From: Chitinophaga sp. CB10
GTDB lineage: Bacteria; Bacteroidota; Bacteroidia; Chitinophagales; Chitinophagaceae
Assembly: GCA_001870995.2 (NCBI GenBank)
Contig: MLAV02000008.1
Location: 62,001-126,000 of the forward strand
Direction: 5' to 3'
Length of the DNA stretch: 64,000 bases
In this document: piece after piece, positions 43,296 to 52,215 of the stretch
How the letters are laid out: the number at the start of each line of letters is the position of its first letter
How positions within the stretch are numbered: position 1 is the stretch's first letter
Position numbers and translations under genes: made by a program
Notes under the pieces: model-generated
Database searches by the model: none
What the model was told of the DNA's origin: nothing
Seen by the model: the letters and a program-made list of their open reading frames with translations, nothing else

Positions 43296-43429
43296 TATAA
43301 ACAGGTTTTAATGTGTTCTTTTATTTTTTTACTATCAAACTTCACATAAAGTTAGCACGAAATCCGGTTTTTTCAGGATTTTGCCAGTTTATTTCGTGTA
43401 ATAAGTTTAATTTGTTGGGAGAGATTTAT

Positions 43430-43987
43430 TTACGCATTGAAAAAAAGTATATTTAACACCCCATTTTTCGCCTCAAGGCATGCCAGCCTGCCATATTCCG
43501 TTCTTCTTTCGAACGATTCCTCCAGAGGGGTGTTCGTGGCATGAGCAAGCAAAGCCCGGATGATACCGCTATGCGTCACCAACACGGCATCCCTGCCCCT
43601 GGCAATCACCTCGTTCAGCATGCTCACCGCGCGGTCGTACAAATCCTGGTAGCTTTCCCCGTTGGGTACCCGCACATACACGAAATCTTCCATCCACTTT
43701 TGCAGGGCATCAGGCCCCAGATCGTCCCAGCGCTGCATTTCCCAGTCGCCGAAATTCAACTCCTTTAAGCGTTCGTCCGTAGTAAAGGTATGACCAAACA
43801 GGTAGGTAGCCAGCTTACTGCACCGCTGTAACGGGCTGGCATATACGTCCATTGGTTTATCCGGCAGCAGCCCCTTCACACGGGCAGCTTCCGTTTCAAA
43901 AGTTGGCGCCACATCAATGTCCGCAAAGCCATAACAAATCCCGCGTTCCACGGCCGGCGTAGTGTGCCGGATCAGGTATATTTCCAT
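43430..43987 (-). CDS. cobC: Alpha-ribazole phosphatase CobC (histidine phosphatase family)
   Basis: A 185-residue histidine phosphatase: catalytic LIRHTTP (His 8), second His in VTHSG, and 'CYGFADIDV' as in CobC. It removes the phosphate from alpha-ribazole-5'-phosphate or from adenosylcobalamin-5'-phosphate in nucleotide-loop assembly. The open frame extends 29 codons upstream, inside cobS, but ATG 43987 starts the domain precisely; it overlaps cobS by 16 nt. Last gene of the cob operon. Confidence 0.88.
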   Translation of the reverse strand: MEIYLIRHTTPAVERGICYGFADIDVAPTFETEAARVKGLLPDKPMDVYASPLQRCSKLATYLFGHTFTTDERLKELNFGDWEMQRWDDLGPDALQKWMEDFVYVRVPNGESYQDLYDRAVSMLNEVIARGRDAVLVTHSGIIRALLAHATNTPLEESFERRTEYGRLACLEAKNGVLNILFFNA

Positions 43988-44748
43988 GCCAGAATACAAA
44001 AACACAAATATATAACGGATTCGGAAACCTGCTGCACCGCCCCAAGGCAGTCGCCGGTGTATCCGCCAATCCATTTTTTCATGAGCCGCCCCATATACAG
44101 CCTCGCCATCAGCACCGCCAGCAACGTGATCAACAGGGCGTAATTCTGCAGGTAAAGGGTTACCGCCACAAAGGGCAGCAGTCCAAAAATACCGGCTATA
44201 ATCAGCTCCTCCGTGCTGATGCCTTTGGCAATTGGTTTGGATTTACTCAGCTCGTCCTCCCGGACATACTGTTGGGTGTAAATAACCGTAACGGCGGTAA
44301 ACCGGCTCAATGGCTGCGCCGCCACTACCGCCAGCATCATCGTATGTACCGGAAGGCTCATCAGCGATACCAGCTTGGAGGCCATCAGGAGCAATAACCC
44401 CAGCATGCCGTAGGTGCCAATGCGACTATCCTTCATAATTTCGAGGATGCGCTCCTTCGTCCACCCGCCGCCAAAGCCATCGCACATATCCGCAAACCCA
44501 TCCTCATGAAACGCCCCCGTTGCCCATACGCTCACGCATATCGCCAGCAGCACCGTGAGCGGCCGCGGGGCAATATCTCCAAAAGCCCATATCACAGCCA
44601 GCATAAACAGCCCCACGACCCAGCCCACCAGCGGCAGGTATTTCGTAGCCCTGTTCAGCATTTCAGGGCCATATGGCGCCTTAACGGTAACGGGTAAACG
44701 GGTATAGAACATGACAGCCGTCAGAAATAGTTGCCACTGCTCTCTCAT
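43972..44748 (-). CDS. cobS: Adenosylcobinamide-GDP ribazoletransferase CobS
   Basis: A 258-residue membrane protein with several hydrophobic helices and the metal-binding 'EDGFADMCDGFGGG' motif (about 77-90) of cobalamin synthase. It joins adenosylcobinamide-GDP to alpha-ribazole (or its phosphate) at the inner membrane. Overlaps cobT by 4 nt and cobC by 16 nt, so translation is coupled. Confidence 0.95.
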   Translation of the reverse strand: MREQWQLFLTAVMFYTRLPVTVKAPYGPEMLNRATKYLPLVGWVVGLFMLAVIWAFGDIAPRPLTVLLAICVSVWATGAFHEDGFADMCDGFGGGWTKERILEIMKDSRIGTYGMLGLLLLMASKLVSLMSLPVHTMMLAVVAAQPLSRFTAVTVIYTQQYVREDELSKSKPIAKGISTEELIIAGIFGLLPFVAVTLYLQNYALLITLLAVLMARLYMGRLMKKWIGGYTGDCLGAVQQVSESVIYLCFCILAWKYT

Positions 44749-45776
44749 ATAGTACGATTTGAAACCTGAGCACTATTGAAACTGGCCATATCATTGAGGA
44801 AGGCTACCGCCTGCTGTATCAGCGGGATGGCCAGCGCCGCCCCGGTACCTTCGCCCAGGCGCATATCCAGCTGCAACAAAGGAGAAGCGTTGAGGTGCTG
44901 CAGCATCGCCCGGTGGCCCTGCTCGTCCGAGCAATGCGCAAATACGCAATAGCCGGTCACTTCCGGGTGCATGGCCGCCGCCGCAAGCAGCGCCGCGGAA
45001 ACGATGAACCCATCGATCACAATCATCATCTTCAGCTCCGCCGCTTTAATAATAGCGCCGCATATCATCGCAATTTCAAATCCGCCAAAAGTAGCCAGCG
45101 CCTGCAGGGGCGAGTTAGGCCTGGGGTGGAAGGCTTGTGCCTTACGCAATACGGCTTTCTTCTGTTCCAGCTGCTGGGCGTTCGACCCCGTTCCTGCCCC
45201 GATGCACTGATCAATGGCAGTACCCGTGAAATAACTCATCAGTAACGCGGCAGCTGACGTATTACCAATTCCCATCTCCCCAAAACCTATAATATTACAA
45301 CCCTCCCCATGCAGAGCCGCCACCTCTTCGCCACCGGCCGTCATAGCCAGCCTGCACTGATCGAGCGACATCGCCGGCTGATGCAGGTAGTTGGCTGTGC
45401 CCATCGCAATCTTGCGGTCGCGCAACAGCGGGTGCGCCGGGAAAGGGTGGTTCACGCCTGCATCTACTATGCGGAGTTCCAGCTGCTGGCGCCGGCAAAA
45501 CACATTGATGGCCGCGCCACCGTTCAGGAAATTATAGACCATCTGCGCCGTTACGGCCTGCGGAAAAGGGTTTACCAGTCCTTCCGCCGCTATCCCATGA
45601 TCCCCGGCAAATACAACAATGGCAGGTTTGCGCAGTACCGGCGTTAACGTTTCCTGTATCAGGCCGGCCTGTAATGCCACCTGCTCCAGCTTCCCCAGGG
45701 AGCCGGGCGGTTTGGTCTTCTGATCTATTTTTTCCTGTAATGCTTCTCTCAGCAAAGTTGATACGGGTGTAATCAT
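44745..45776 (-). CDS. cobT: Nicotinate-nucleotide:dimethylbenzimidazole phosphoribosyltransferase CobT
   Basis: A 343-residue CobT. 'KTKPPGSLGKLE' near the N-terminus, 'FAGDHG', 'GEMGIGNTSAA', and the catalytic glutamate in LGEGTGAA (about 307-314) are all intact. It activates the lower-ligand base to alpha-ribazole-5'-phosphate. Separated from cobU by 2 bp. Confidence 0.96.
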   Translation of the reverse strand: MITPVSTLLREALQEKIDQKTKPPGSLGKLEQVALQAGLIQETLTPVLRKPAIVVFAGDHGIAAEGLVNPFPQAVTAQMVYNFLNGGAAINVFCRRQQLELRIVDAGVNHPFPAHPLLRDRKIAMGTANYLHQPAMSLDQCRLAMTAGGEEVAALHGEGCNIIGFGEMGIGNTSAAALLMSYFTGTAIDQCIGAGTGSNAQQLEQKKAVLRKAQAFHPRPNSPLQALATFGGFEIAMICGAIIKAAELKMMIVIDGFIVSAALLAAAAMHPEVTGYCVFAHCSDEQGHRAMLQHLNASPLLQLDMRLGEGTGAALAIPLIQQAVAFLNDMASFNSAQVSNRTI

Positions 45777-45778
45777 CG

Positions 45779-46294
45779 TTATTTCTCCTCTTTTTTAATC
45801 ACAACGGGAATGCCGGCAACCATCAGGATAACGGTGTCGGCTATACGGGCTATGTACTGGTTTGTCCATCCCTGCAGGTCCGCAAAGTGGCGGGCCGCTT
45901 CGGTTTCCCCATGGATGCCCATCCCTATTTCATTGGTTACTATTATAAAGGTCCCTGCTTTCTGGCGCAGGGCGTCAATCTCTTCCTGAATAGCGCTCAG
46001 GCTGGCAGAAGTGTGATGGCCGGTTTCTTCAAAGATATTGGTGAGCCATAGGGTTATACAGTCTATAACAACGGTGTGCCCGTCCAGGGGCAGTTTGCTT
46101 ACATGACGCTCTTCTTCATAATTGATCCAGGCGGCGCTCCGATCGGCCTTATGCCGCTCTACCCGTTGCTTAAAATCCTCGTCCCATATGCGGGCGGTGG
46201 CAACGTAAACCGGGTGTGCGCTTTGCGACAATGCCAGATCCTGTGCATAACGGCTTTTTCCGGACCTGACGCCGCCTGTGATCAGTATTATCAT
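45779..46294 (-). CDS. cobU: Adenosylcobinamide kinase / adenosylcobinamide-phosphate guanylyltransferase CobU
   Basis: A 171-residue bifunctional enzyme. P-loop GGVRSGKS (residues 7-14), the guanylylated histidine in VERHKADR (His 48), and 'TNEIGMGIH' are conserved. It phosphorylates adenosylcobinamide and then transfers GMP. It starts 10 bp after the BtuG-like gene, linking uptake and salvage in one transcript. Confidence 0.95.
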   Translation of the reverse strand: MIILITGGVRSGKSRYAQDLALSQSAHPVYVATARIWDEDFKQRVERHKADRSAAWINYEEERHVSKLPLDGHTVVIDCITLWLTNIFEETGHHTSASLSAIQEEIDALRQKAGTFIIVTNEIGMGIHGETEAARHFADLQGWTNQYIARIADTVILMVAGIPVVIKKEEK

Positions 46295-46304
46295 GCTGTA
46301 TGAA

Positions 46305-47615
46305 TTAGTTGGATACCGGCATCGACGGGAAGTATAAACCAGGATAATTGATGGTTTTCTTCAGCGTACCGTTCACCGCGTTATAAATCAACAGGGAGTT
46401 GGATTGATAATCGGATGTCAGCGCCGTCACGATCAGCGTGGTATCTCTTGAATTATATCTTACACCGGCGCCGTAAAGGATCCTGTTGTCAGGCAGCTTC
46501 ACCAGCGGGGTCGTTAATGTAGTATCTATGCCGGGTACGAATTTGTAAATCTTGGTACCGCTGCCATATGCATCCGTTTCGCTGAAATAAACAGCATTCT
46601 CATACTTAGCGGCAGAGAGGGAACCTGCGTTCCAGTAACCCCAGCTATCATAAATATTCACCGGGATGGCGTAGGTTTTCACCTCCAGCGTTCCCTCATT
46701 GATAGCGTACAGGTTTTTGCCGGCCGCTGCCCAGATGTGGCCATCCTGGCTTCTCGCAAAGCCCACATCCGCTTTTACGGACTTCTTCACGATGCTGAAA
46801 TCGCTGGCATTCAGTACTATCACCCCATCCGTTTGAGACAATACAAACACATAATTGTTGGATTTGATGATACCGCCGGTTTGCCCGGTAATACCCGCTA
46901 CTTTAGCGCCCAGGGTCAGGGTTTGGAGGTTGATGACATACACCCCGTCCGCCGTGGTAACGAGGCCGCGGCTGTTGTCAATGCCGCAGAACGCACGGCC
47001 ATCTGCCGGCAGGCTTGCGATGCGCCCCGTCTCCTTCAGCGTATTGGCATCTGCCGCCACAAAGGCGCCCTGCTTGGATACCATGTACAGCTTGCCGCTA
47101 AACAGCTGGCCGTACTGCGAAGTTGTACCCAGCGTTTTACCAGGGTTCAGCCGGGCAAAGATGTTGGTCATCACGGTGTCCTCGCCGTTACGGTAGAAGC
47201 TCAGGCTGCCGGGGGCAGGGAAGGAGCCTTCATTGAGAATATAATAACCAAACTCGTATGGCGCAAATACTTTAATACGATAGTAATAACCGGTGAGGGA
47301 GTTACCGGCAAATGCCTTGAAAGAGATGGTATAATCCCCGTTGGCAGTAGGTTTAAACACAAAGAAGGAATCAGTGCTGGCCTCCACGCCGTTTACCAAC
47401 CATTGATAGCTCGGTTTGCCGGCAATGTTTCCTAAGGTCGGCGCTATTTTCAGCGAATCACCCAGGTAAATAGTATCCAATCCGTTTGTAACTCCCGGGT
47501 TAGTCACCGATGGGGTGGTGATACCCGCCTCATTCTTCTGGCAGGCAGTCATTCCAATGCTGAGCGCTGCTGCCAGGGCAAGTGAAACCTGAAGGGAGCG
47601 TGAAAATTTACGCAT
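46305..47615 (-). CDS. BtuG-like surface lipoprotein, DUF5074 beta-propeller
   Basis: A 436-residue lipoprotein: signal peptide with lipobox Cys 25 (SIGMTAC), an Ig/PKD-like segment (about 45-115), then a repeated-blade propeller (about 120-436, recurring 'YV..LS..DGVIVLNASD'-type strands). The DUF5074-type propeller next to btuB matches BtuG of Bacteroides, a surface protein that captures cobalamin with very high affinity and hands it to BtuB. The first Ig-like segment is an extra compared with the minimal BtuG I know. Role inferred from fold and neighbours. Confidence 0.83.
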   Translation of the reverse strand: MRKFSRSLQVSLALAAALSIGMTACQKNEAGITTPSVTNPGVTNGLDTIYLGDSLKIAPTLGNIAGKPSYQWLVNGVEASTDSFFVFKPTANGDYTISFKAFAGNSLTGYYYRIKVFAPYEFGYYILNEGSFPAPGSLSFYRNGEDTVMTNIFARLNPGKTLGTTSQYGQLFSGKLYMVSKQGAFVAADANTLKETGRIASLPADGRAFCGIDNSRGLVTTADGVYVINLQTLTLGAKVAGITGQTGGIIKSNNYVFVLSQTDGVIVLNASDFSIVKKSVKADVGFARSQDGHIWAAAGKNLYAINEGTLEVKTYAIPVNIYDSWGYWNAGSLSAAKYENAVYFSETDAYGSGTKIYKFVPGIDTTLTTPLVKLPDNRILYGAGVRYNSRDTTLIVTALTSDYQSNSLLIYNAVNGTLKKTINYPGLYFPSMPVSN

Positions 47616-47801
47616 GTGCTATTGATTTGTTTTGATAGTCCTTGTTTGTATGTCGTTTCATACGCTCATACATTGTGCTATTGACAGATGGTTGCTGAAT
47701 GCAGTATATAGGGAAGGCCCTAAAATAATTTAGAGATTCCAGAGTGCATAACCGGAGCCCTGCACTCAAAAATCTCTAAATTAAAATATTATGTGATGGA
47801 A
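47616..47801 (-). other. Gap in the B12 operon with a long hairpin
   Basis: 186 bp between the DUF6580 and BtuG-like genes, containing the two-tier hairpin at 47727-47782. No cobalamin-riboswitch core (B12 box) was recognised. Confidence 0.5.
47727..47782 (-). promoter_or_regulatory. Two-tier intercistronic hairpin
   Basis: Outer perfect 12-bp stem (47727-47738 / 47771-47782) and inner 7-bp stem GAGTGCA/TGCACTC (47742-47748 / 47761-47767) separated by small internal loops. On the minus strand only a weak T-rich stretch follows, so it may be a partial terminator or a processing/stability element that sets BtuG and Cob levels apart from BtuB. Confidence 0.55.
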
Positions 47802-48398
47802 TTAGTGCGCAGCACGGAGTTTTTTGCCTTGTACCAGTACCAGGCCGCCAAAAAAGACAGCAGCATAGATAACAGTACCTGCCAGGAAGAAGCGCATGTA
47901 AGGGATCGCCTGCGCATAGCAGCTGATCAGGCCCGCCGCATCCTTCGTATAAGGCTTGCCGGTAGTCATATCCCAGCCGCCGCTGACACATACGCCGAAG
48001 TCGGACACCAGCCAGTGGATCACCGCCGCCGCTACTGAAGCCAGCAGGATGTTGCCCACCGCCGCTTTCTTAATCATTAACTGACCTGCCAGCACAATCA
48101 GGATGAAGCTGGCATAGTTCCACACCCAGCCGCTGTACAGCAGCCCTTGTGCAAACTCTTTTTTGAAGAACTGCATCAGTACCACATCACTCAGGAAAAG
48201 CGCCAGCAATGGAAATACATAAGCTTTCCACTTTTGCTGGAAAGTAGCACCACCAAATAAAGCCATCGCTCCTACAGGAGTAAACATAGCAATGGGAGAC
48301 ATGCTGGCATCGGCTCCCAACACAACCCTGATTACGCCTGCCGCCAGGATAAACAGCAGCAGCACGCCAAATTGTGGATTAAGATTCTTTAAAGACAT
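47802..48398 (-). CDS. DUF6580-family putative transport membrane protein
   Basis: A 198-residue protein with about five hydrophobic helices and short loops, reminiscent of substrate-binding (S) components of ECF-type transporters in size. 'FTPVGAMALFGGATF' and 'HWLVSDFGVCVSGGWDMTTG' are the best landmarks; by memory this is DUF6580, often called a putative transporter. It sits 16 bp after btuB, so a part in cobalamin or cobalt handling is likely but unproven. No ECF ATPase genes are present nearby. Confidence 0.72.
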   Translation of the reverse strand: MSLKNLNPQFGVLLLFILAAGVIRVVLGADASMSPIAMFTPVGAMALFGGATFQQKWKAYVFPLLALFLSDVVLMQFFKKEFAQGLLYSGWVWNYASFILIVLAGQLMIKKAAVGNILLASVAAAVIHWLVSDFGVCVSGGWDMTTGKPYTKDAAGLISCYAQAIPYMRFFLAGTVIYAAVFFGGLVLVQGKKLRAAH

Positions 48399-48414
48399 AT
48401 GCTGGTATTAGAAT

Positions 48415-50379
48415 TTATAAGTTAAGAATTATACCCGTATTAAAGTTAAACCTCCGGGAGTTATAGCCGGTAATATCAAAATATTTTATATCTGTAATAT
48501 TCCTGAACTGCCCGAAAATTTTCAGCAAGTTACCAAATTTATATTCACCGTAGAGGTCCAGGGTGTAATAATCTCCCATGCGGTTGCTCGATTCCCAACG
48601 CTGGCCTACATAGCGGTAGGTAGCGGCCGCATAAAAACCGGGCGTAACCTGGTAGCCCAGGGTAGCATTGACGGCATTCCGCGGGATGCGGTAGAGGTTA
48701 TAGTAAGAGGTGTCCTTACCATTCTGGGAAGTCTTGATCCGCCCGTCAGTATAAGCGTAATTCACCGCCAGGTTCAGCCCTTTGGTAATTTCCACATCCG
48801 CTTCCAGCTCGCCGCCATAGGCTTCCTGCTTATCCGCGTTGCGGTACTGGCTCATGAAGGTTACCGGGTCAAACCAGAAGATGACCAGGTCCTTTGTGTG
48901 CCGGTAAAAGCCCGTGGCGCGCACGTTTACATGGTGTAAGCCCAGTTGGTAGCCCGCTTCATAGCTGGTGGTTACCTCCGGCTTCAGCGCGCTGTTGCCA
49001 TACGCCGGGAAGTATAGCTGGTAAAGGGAGGGCGCCTTATACCCCGAGGAAACGTTCAGGAATAGTTTGTGCTGATCGTTGATCAGGTAAGACGGGTTGA
49101 TGCTGAAGGTCGCATTATTACCATACAGGCTATGGTGGTTATACCGCCCGCCGGCATCCAGGTTGAAGCCGGACATGTTGTGCAGCAGCACGGAAGCATA
49201 CGCGCTGACCTGGTTGCTTTTCGCTGAATCCGCCGGGATGTTGGTAATGACCGGCGCCGTGAACGTGGTGGAATTCATGACCAGGTAGTCATTTTGCTGC
49301 ATGGTGCTGCGCGTAAAGGCTGCGCCGCCGATCAGCCGTACCTGCCCGGTGAGGTCCAGGTTCACAAAGCTTTCCGCCTGGTGTATAATAGAGCGGAATG
49401 TGGTATTGTCGTATTTGGCGTACCCCGTAGGAGTAACGTAATTGGAGTCGTTCAGGATATTGCGGTTGGTTTGCTGGAAGCTGTACAGCATGTGCCAGGT
49501 CCCTTTCGGGAATTGATAGGCGCTATGGAAGCCGTGCAGCTGGTAGCGGGATTTACCATTGTAATCCTTATCGTCTGTAAACGAAAATTCGTCCAGCGCA
49601 TGGTGGTAATCATTGAAGTTGAAGAGGTATTGCAGGTTCCAGCGCTTCCCCGCATCGAGGCCGAATTTGGCAAACACGGCATGCTGGCGGAATCCGTCCT
49701 TGTCGAAGCCCGCTTTGCCGGTGGAGTCATACGCATCGGAAAGGCCATCCGTTTTTTCGTAGCGGTAGCCTGCCAGGTAGGAAAATATGTTTACCTGGCC
49801 ATGAATGCTGGCATGGGCCTGCTTATCATTATAGCTGCCATAACCGAGGCCGGCGGTGACGCCTGTTTTTTTACTGCTGCCTTTGCGGGTGATGATGTTG
49901 ATCACGCCGGCTTCGGCATTGGAGCCGTACAGGGTACTCTGGCTGCCCCGGAGGATTTCAATGCGCTCTACGAGTTCCGCCGGGATGAAGTTCAGATCGA
50001 AGCTGTTGGGGATGGAAGTAGCATCGCTCACGGGCTGCCCGTCAATCATGATCAGCGTATTGCCATTGGAAGAGCCGCGCATGTACACTTCCGGTACGGT
50101 GCCGGCGGTGTTGTTACTGCCGTTGACGATCAGTCCTGCCTGCTCGTTGAGGATCGCGGCTACTGACTTCCCGCTGTTCCGCTCCAGGTATCCGCGGGAT
50201 AAAATGGTGACTACCTTACCGGTTTCGCTGGCCTTCTGCGGGCCTTTGGTGGCGGTAACGGTAACGCCGGAAAGGTGGCTGACGCGGCTGGAATCCTGTG
50301 CCATGGCTGGCAGGGCGGCCGCAAGGATAATGGTTGAAATAGTTGCTCTCAAAATATACGGTATAAAAAAACGAACCAC
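48415..50379 (-). CDS. btuB: TonB-dependent cobalamin receptor BtuB
   Basis: A 654-residue outer-membrane receptor with signal peptide (ending PAMAQ), TonB-box-like 'VTVTATK', plug domain with 'GSSNGNTLIMIDGQPV' and 'RIEILRGSQSTLYGSNAEAGVINIIT', and a 22-strand-type barrel ending in 'NFNTGIILNL'. The small size and lack of a carboxypeptidase-like N-terminal domain match BtuB rather than SusC. The cobalamin call rests mainly on the cob/BtuG neighbours. The start codon is a GTG (50379); a TTG 39 nt inside would give a very short signal peptide. The 58 bp upstream to the terminator are too short to hold a full riboswitch. Confidence 0.88.
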   Translation of the reverse strand: MVRFFIPYILRATISTIILAAALPAMAQDSSRVSHLSGVTVTATKGPQKASETGKVVTILSRGYLERNSGKSVAAILNEQAGLIVNGSNNTAGTVPEVYMRGSSNGNTLIMIDGQPVSDATSIPNSFDLNFIPAELVERIEILRGSQSTLYGSNAEAGVINIITRKGSSKKTGVTAGLGYGSYNDKQAHASIHGQVNIFSYLAGYRYEKTDGLSDAYDSTGKAGFDKDGFRQHAVFAKFGLDAGKRWNLQYLFNFNDYHHALDEFSFTDDKDYNGKSRYQLHGFHSAYQFPKGTWHMLYSFQQTNRNILNDSNYVTPTGYAKYDNTTFRSIIHQAESFVNLDLTGQVRLIGGAAFTRSTMQQNDYLVMNSTTFTAPVITNIPADSAKSNQVSAYASVLLHNMSGFNLDAGGRYNHHSLYGNNATFSINPSYLINDQHKLFLNVSSGYKAPSLYQLYFPAYGNSALKPEVTTSYEAGYQLGLHHVNVRATGFYRHTKDLVIFWFDPVTFMSQYRNADKQEAYGGELEADVEITKGLNLAVNYAYTDGRIKTSQNGKDTSYYNLYRIPRNAVNATLGYQVTPGFYAAATYRYVGQRWESSNRMGDYYTLDLYGEYKFGNLLKIFGQFRNITDIKYFDITGYNSRRFNFNTGIILNL

Positions 50380-50437
50380 TGATTACGTCGGGTAGCAAAG
50401 CTGAAGCGAAACAATCGGTAGTTCGTGGATAAAAAAA

Positions 50438-50459
50438 AGCAGGATATTGCTATCCTGCT
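50438..50459 (-). terminator. Intrinsic terminator of the TPR gene
   Basis: Perfect 9-bp stem with 4-nt loop, followed on the minus strand by eight Ts. It separates the TPR gene from btuB. Confidence 0.9.
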
Positions 50460-50478
50460 GAAAATCTTTCAATGAAAA

Positions 50479-51129
50479 TCAACCAGGCATCCTGGAAATG
50501 TACTTGTCCATTTCTTTGATCTGGCTTACCAATTGCTCGGTAGTAGGCTTCTGCGCTTTTGCCCTGCGGAAATACTCCTTGGCGGATTTAAAGTCGCGGC
50601 GGCTCATGGCAATAGAAGCCAGCGTCAGCAGCGCGGCGGCGGAATTCTCTTTATCCGGCAGGCCCATACGCAATGCTTTCTTCAGGTTCTGATCCGCAGT
50701 TTTCAGGTCATTTTTCTGGTAAGCGATGGTGCCCAGCTGGAAGTACTGCATACCCTCATATTCTTTCATAGGGCTGCCGGACTGGATGCTCTGGCGGATG
50801 GTAGCCTCGGCTTTATCCAGGTCGTTGCTGTACATGGCCATGTTACTCTGCATAAAGAAGTAAACGGAACGGATAGGTTTATACAGCAGTTTAGGAAATT
50901 TTACCTGGCTCATTAAAGCGTTGGCCCTGTCGAGGTCGCCGGCTTCCACCGCTTCCTGCACCAGGCGCATAGGTCCAAACATCAGGTGCGTTACAATACA
51001 TGCTACCGCGAGTACCAGTACAATGGTAGCTTCCCACCAACCCACCGTCAGACCGAGGGCAATACCGCCAATCAACAGGAGTATGCCTATTGGAAAGCGA
51101 TATAGAATAAAAAAGTTAAATGCTTTCAT
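50479..51129 (-). CDS. Membrane-anchored TPR protein
   Basis: A 216-residue protein with two hydrophobic helices (about 8-28 and 32-50) and a soluble part made of about four tetratricopeptide-like helical pairs (75-205; 'AAALLTLASIAMSRRDFKSAKEYFRRA'). TPR domains bind partner proteins. Monocistronic by its own terminator. Partner unknown. Confidence 0.82.
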   Translation of the reverse strand: MKAFNFFILYRFPIGILLLIGGIALGLTVGWWEATIVLVLAVACIVTHLMFGPMRLVQEAVEAGDLDRANALMSQVKFPKLLYKPIRSVYFFMQSNMAMYSNDLDKAEATIRQSIQSGSPMKEYEGMQYFQLGTIAYQKNDLKTADQNLKKALRMGLPDKENSAAALLTLASIAMSRRDFKSAKEYFRRAKAQKPTTEQLVSQIKEMDKYISRMPG

Positions 51130-51274
51130 GGAGAATCTGTTCGTAATTCACTTAATTCTAATACGAGGCAGCAAAGATAAATAAAATAGGCATAACGGCA
51201 ATCTGAGCGGGATGTTGCCGCCATAGGCGTATAAAAATGGGGCTAACGTCAATGGTGTGGCTAATACAACGACT

Positions 51275-52168
51275 TTAAACCGGTTGATTCCCCGCTGCCG
51301 GCCTCTTTTTCAGATTTGCCAGCACTATAGCCCCGAGAATCACCAGCACCCCTGCAAACTGCAGCAGTGTAATCTTTTCATGCAGCAACACCATGGCTGC
51401 TATGGTGGCTACGGGCAGCTCCGCGGCGCTCAGGATGGCGCCCAGGGCCACGCCGGTTTGCGGCATCCCCTTGGAAAAGAGGAAAGGCGGCAATACCGTG
51501 CCAAATAAGGCCAGCGGCACGCCCCAAAGCCATAGGCTGGTTTCCGTAAAACGACCGTTAATCAGGTATCCCGGAGGAAATAATACCGTAATAATTACAA
51601 AAGCCCCCGTTACAATCCACGCGCTCTTTAGCACCGGCGTGAGGGACTGCCCTACGCGGCCGCTTACTACGATGAAGATCGTGTAGAAAAACGCGGCCAG
51701 CAGGCCAAAGCCGATCCCTTTGAGGTTGACCTCCCCGGCGCCATTGCTGATCAGGCCACCGGCCAGGCAGGTGCCTGCCAGTATAAACGCTACGGCTACC
51801 CATTGGGTGGCCGTAGGCTTCTTCCTGAAAATCACCCACTCTGCCAACATACTCATCCAGGTAAACTGCATGAGCAGGATAATACCAATGCTGGCGGGAA
51901 TATACTGTACGCTTTGATAATAGGTAATGCTTACCAGGCCGGTAGAACTACCGAGGATAAAACAGGTGCGTGCATCTTTGGAAGTCAGACCATAGGTGGC
52001 AGCGCCGGAGATCAAATGGATCACCCATAACGCCACCATCCCGTAACCGGCCTGAAGGCTACATAACTCCCCCAGTGTAAAGCCATGCTGGTAGCCCAGC
52101 TTGACGATAGATGAGAGGATGCCGAAACTACATGCTCCAAGCAAAACGAGCAAAATGCCTTTCCACAT
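51275..52168 (-). CDS. EamA/DMT-family transporter
   Basis: A 297-residue protein with ten hydrophobic helices in two EamA repeats ('LLGACSFGILSSIVKLGYQHGF' opening, 'PVATIAAMVLLHEKITLLQFAGVLVILGAIVL' closing). Family members export amino acids or small metabolites. Substrate unknown. Not in an operon. Confidence 0.9.
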   Translation of the reverse strand: MWKGILLVLLGACSFGILSSIVKLGYQHGFTLGELCSLQAGYGMVALWVIHLISGAATYGLTSKDARTCFILGSSTGLVSITYYQSVQYIPASIGIILLMQFTWMSMLAEWVIFRKKPTATQWVAVAFILAGTCLAGGLISNGAGEVNLKGIGFGLLAAFFYTIFIVVSGRVGQSLTPVLKSAWIVTGAFVIITVLFPPGYLINGRFTETSLWLWGVPLALFGTVLPPFLFSKGMPQTGVALGAILSAAELPVATIAAMVLLHEKITLLQFAGVLVILGAIVLANLKKRPAAGNQPV

Positions 52169-52215
52169 AACTTGAATTTTTCTATGGTGCGAATGTAGCC
52201 CTATTCATGCAAACG

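Noticed and set aside
50380..50437. Possible cobalamin riboswitch upstream of btuB
   Set aside because: The space between the upstream terminator and the start codon is only about 58 nt, much shorter than the ~200-nt aptamer.
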